DNA of 8,687 bases from Fimbriimonadia bacterium. GTDB lineage: Bacteria; Armatimonadota; Fimbriimonadia; Fimbriimonadales; Fimbriimonadaceae. Positions 6,591 through 8,687 of the stretch are shown piece by piece. The DNA lies in contig JALGXY010000396.1 of assembly GCA_029824495.1 (NCBI GenBank), positions 1 to 8,687 on the forward strand, in the 5' to 3' direction. Position numbers and translations under genes: made by a program. The notes under the pieces are model-generated. The model made no database searches. It was not told where the DNA came from and saw only the letters and a list, made by a program, of their open reading frames with translations. The first letter of the stretch is position 1, and every line of letters begins with the position of its first letter.

Positions 6591-8654
6591 TTGCTCCTGC
6601 TCGCGGCATCTCAGCCGCAGACCGTAACCTTCACTCACGGCGTCAACAGCGCCGAGCGTGTTCTCGCCGCCTTTGGGGAGCAGATCGGCGAGGAGATCAA
6701 GCCTGCTGGATCGGTCGAGAAGGACTACTTCTTGGTGCGGTTTGTCGACGTGCCGGTCGACGAAGCGAAAGCCAAGATCGCTGAGGTGCTCAACGCGACG
6801 TGGACACGCAAAGGCGACACCGTCTATCTCGACAGAACCGAGAAGCAGGAGCAGCAGGACAAGAGCGGCGACAAGAAGGCACTTTCAGACTCGCTCAAAG
6901 TCTGGGCTGAGTCGCGCCCTACGGACGGTGACTATCTGCTTGAAACTGCAATCAGTCAGATAGACCAGGCAAAACGGCTGATTCAGACTCGATCCCCTGA
7001 GCAACGCGGTCTTCTTGAGAACCTCCAGGTTCGTTCGCCGATCGGCAGGTTTGCAACGCGGCTGGTCAGAGAAAAGGCCGATGTGATCGCAGAAGCCGTT
7101 CTTGCTGATGGCCACATCGTCTTCAACAGCACAGATCAAATCGGTGTCCAATCGCTGAAAGACTCTCCAGCATTCAAGCTCTATGAACTTGAACAGACCT
7201 CATTGGATCGTGCGTATATCGCCGCCGGCCCTTCCCTTGAGGACCTCTCCTTCTCAACGAACGCACCAGCCCTGGTTGGCAGAGAAACAGAAAACAGGCT
7301 GAGGGTTGAGATCACCAGCGATGCTCGACTGATCTCCGTCACTTTCAAGGGATCTCAAGTACTGTATCGCCCCTCTATGGCCTGGAACTCTCTTGCCTTA
7401 GAACCGGCACCCAAAGAGGTCAAAGAGTCGACTCGATCCTACAAGTTTGAACTAGAAGCGTCAGAGCTGCTTGCAGCAGATTACTACTCACTTATTCCCG
7501 ATCCGCAACAGTATCTCGGCGAGGCGAAACACCACAAGCCGATTCAGCGACCTTCGAAAAACGAAGTGCTCGACGTGCTTCTAAGTGGTCTGTTAAGCTC
7601 AGCAGCGACAAGCCTTGAGTCCAATGCGGTCTGTCTCATCAGCGACAGGGTCGGACTGCATCTCAATTCGCTGCTTGGATTCTCAAAAGAAGACGGGTTC
7701 TGGAATGGTCTTGCGTCGAACTTAGCGCCTCACCATGTCGAATTCGACGATGGCTGGCTCACGATCACACCCAGTTTCCGCGCGGATACACGTCAAGAAC
7801 GGTTTGATCGCAAAAAACTCGAGCAGTTCATTAAAGCCTTTCAGAAGGACGGACTGACGCTCGACATTGCAGCCGAAATGGCTGGCACCAGCGATCAGGA
7901 TCAGTTAGTTGGCAGGCTTGTTTCTGTGGCGGCTTATGCTCTGCAGGACTATCACCTGCCTGGTGCAATGCACAAGCTGACATATGATCTGCTTCGGCTA
8001 TACGACAGACTTCCGCTAGACGCGAAATCTGAGTCCAGAATCAGAGATGTCTACATCTCGGCACCCTCACGCGACGAAGCAGCCGACAAGATTGCGGCCC
8101 GTTTCTTTTTGGGCGGGGCAGCGGCTAAAAGCAAAGAGCCAGGCAGACTTTTCTGGCAAGAATTCTCTCAACGGTCCGGATGGGGGAACGGAGTGCCAAC
8201 AGAGTTAGCCGAAGGACTGCCAGCCGGCTCGCGCCTTCGCTTCAGAGTCAACAATTACAATCTCCTGACTCGACACGTTGGCGGTTCATCCTACAACACT
8301 AGGCCCGTCGAGTTTGTCGCCAGGGCGCAGGCATCCATTGAAGAGGAGCTGCGCTGGAGCAGCCATCCTGATTTTCATTCGAGAGGTCGGACAGAGGCTC
8401 AATCAAAGCAGATTCTTGAACTGTTTAGAAACTTCCAGTTTTCATTGGGCGAGAGCTTGTTGGTCGAGCTCCAAGCACCTGGCACCGGCTTCTACACCGG
8501 CCGCACCGGTGTTCAGAATTCAAGCGGAAGCCCCAACCTGATGCCCCTAGAATCATTGCCTAAGGAGATTCAAGCTGAGTACCAAGAGTGGCTGACCCAC
8601 CACAGGGCTGAACAGAAGAGGATATACGAACAGATGTACGGAGGAAGTCGATGA
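6579..8654 (+). CDS. Exported STN-like domain protein, paralogue 2 of the tandem array
   Basis: A 691-residue protein of unknown function, homologous to the preceding gene over its whole length but closely so only at the N-terminus. Residues 1-11 (MITSLLLLAAS) are a minimal signal-like segment with no basic residue. Residues 15-86 match the STN-like domain of paralogue 1: aligned from QPQTV to EKQ there are 58 identities in 79 positions without a gap. EEIKPAGSV, VDVPVDEAK and KIAEVLNATWTRK are identical in both. Beyond that, identity is low, with RSPIGRF at 152-158, DGWLTITPSF at 391-400 and RFDRKKLEQFI at 408-418 in equivalent places (15 of 28 identical from DGWL to QFI). The C-terminus ends in a charged helix and GGSR. 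The GTG start at 6579 overlaps the upstream TGA by 4 bases; it is preferred because the next paralogue starts with the same ITSLLLLAA peptide. A coupled operon is very likely; the biochemical role is not known. Confidence 0.85.
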   Translation: MITSLLLLAASQPQTVTFTHGVNSAERVLAAFGEQIGEEIKPAGSVEKDYFLVRFVDVPVDEAKAKIAEVLNATWTRKGDTVYLDRTEKQEQQDKSGDKKALSDSLKVWAESRPTDGDYLLETAISQIDQAKRLIQTRSPEQRGLLENLQVRSPIGRFATRLVREKADVIAEAVLADGHIVFNSTDQIGVQSLKDSPAFKLYELEQTSLDRAYIAAGPSLEDLSFSTNAPALVGRETENRLRVEITSDARLISVTFKGSQVLYRPSMAWNSLALEPAPKEVKESTRSYKFELEASELLAADYYSLIPDPQQYLGEAKHHKPIQRPSKNEVLDVLLSGLLSSAATSLESNAVCLISDRVGLHLNSLLGFSKEDGFWNGLASNLAPHHVEFDDGWLTITPSFRADTRQERFDRKKLEQFIKAFQKDGLTLDIAAEMAGTSDQDQLVGRLVSVAAYALQDYHLPGAMHKLTYDLLRLYDRLPLDAKSESRIRDVYISAPSRDEAADKIAARFFLGGAAAKSKEPGRLFWQEFSQRSGWGNGVPTELAEGLPAGSRLRFRVNNYNLLTRHVGGSSYNTRPVEFVARAQASIEEELRWSSHPDFHSRGRTEAQSKQILELFRNFQFSLGESLLVELQAPGTGFYTGRTGVQNSSGSPNLMPLESLPKEIQAEYQEWLTHHRAEQKRIYEQMYGGSR
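6580..6615 (+). repeat. Direct repeat of gene-start sequence, mate at 8652-8687
   Basis: The 36 bases from here match 8652-8687 at 31 positions. Both begin TGATCACCTCC, directly after the first base of a start codon, and encode ITSLLLLAA. The repeat marks the boundary of a duplicated gene unit of about 2.07 kb. The first array gene (4534) does not share this exact start, so copies 2 and 3 appear to be the closer pair at this point. The mate runs off the window, so its full length is unknown. Confidence 0.7.
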
Positions 8655-8662
8655 TCACCTCC
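8640..8662 (+). promoter_or_regulatory. Gene junction 2/3: Shine-Dalgarno with possible masking hairpin
   Basis: GGAGG (8640-8644) precedes the ATG at 8651 with six bases between, a good ribosome binding site. CCTCC at 8658-8662 can pair with it, placing the start codon in a 13-base loop. The stop of the previous gene and this start overlap as ATGA. This repeats the organisation seen at 6565-6590. The two junctions are paralogous, so the recurrence is not fully independent evidence. Confidence 0.4.
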
Positions 8663-8687
8663 CTGCTGCTGCTAGCGGCAGCCCAGC
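8651..8687 (+). CDS. Partial gene: paralogue 3 of the tandem array, N-terminus only
   Basis: An ATG at 8651 overlaps the previous gene's TGA by 4 bases (ATGA) and opens a frame that reaches the right edge after 12 full codons (MITSLLLLAAAQ). Ten of these residues equal the start of paralogue 2, and codon-level differences (five in 36 bases) show it is a separate copy, not an assembly echo. A good Shine-Dalgarno sequence (GGAGG at 8640-8644) precedes it. The STN-like domain itself lies beyond the window, so membership of the family is inferred from the shared start, spacing and signal-like segment. Confidence 0.75.
   Translation, partial: MITSLLLLAAAQ

Noticed and set aside
6581..6592. GATCACCTCCTT, identical to the conserved 3' end of 16S rRNA, as a possible rRNA gene fragment
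   Set aside because: Only these 12 bases match; they are in frame within a coding sequence (Ile-Thr-Ser) and the same codons occur in the next paralogue. No other rRNA sequence flanks them.
8480..8516. Repeated caccgg motifs forming short direct and inverted repeats
   Set aside because: They lie within the reading frame of paralogue 2 and encode a plausible Gly/Thr-rich loop (GTGFYTGRTG). No periodic or array-like continuation was seen.

Overview
The window looks like chromosomal DNA from a Gram-negative-type bacterium of moderately high G+C (mid to high 50s by eye), with secreted multidomain carbohydrate-active enzymes and a family of exported paralogues. The style of the genes (GH29 fucosidase with discoidin modules, tandem exported proteins with a short STN-like N-terminal domain) is compatible with Armatimonadota (Fimbriimonas-like) or another environmental phylum such as Planctomycetota or Verrucomicrobiota. 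This is a tentative inference from gene content; there is no rRNA or other phylogenetic marker here. No tRNA, rRNA, CRISPR array, transposase or integrase was seen.

Layout. The left half (1-4453) is read from the minus strand and the right half (4534-8687) from the plus strand, diverging from an 80-base gap (4454-4533). On the minus strand, the first gene out of the gap is a 952-residue exported fusion enzyme: an SGNH/GDSL esterase-like domain, a GH29 alpha-L-fucosidase domain of the alpha-1,3/4 type, and C-terminal discoidin/chitobiase-type accessory modules. After about 110 bases comes a very hydrophobic polytopic membrane protein of unknown family. Its stop codon overlaps the start of a further gene that runs off the left edge.

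On the plus strand there is a tandem array of at least three homologous genes joined by 4-base stop/start overlaps (GTGA, ATGA). Copies 1 and 2 are complete (682 and 691 residues). Copy 3 is cut after 12 codons, but its start is nearly the same as that of copy 2. Each complete copy has a very short signal-like N-terminus, a highly conserved region of about 80 residues that resembles a secretin/TonB short N-terminal (STN) domain, and a long divergent C-terminal part with scattered conserved motifs. The function is unknown.

The most interesting points are: the coupled array of STN-like exported paralogues whose N-domains are held constant at protein level while the rest diverges; a repeated GGAGG...CCTCC arrangement that could hide the ribosome binding site at each internal gene junction; the esterase-fucosidase fusion, which suggests coupled deacetylation and defucosylation of one glycan; and a possible leaderless promoter for that fusion gene.
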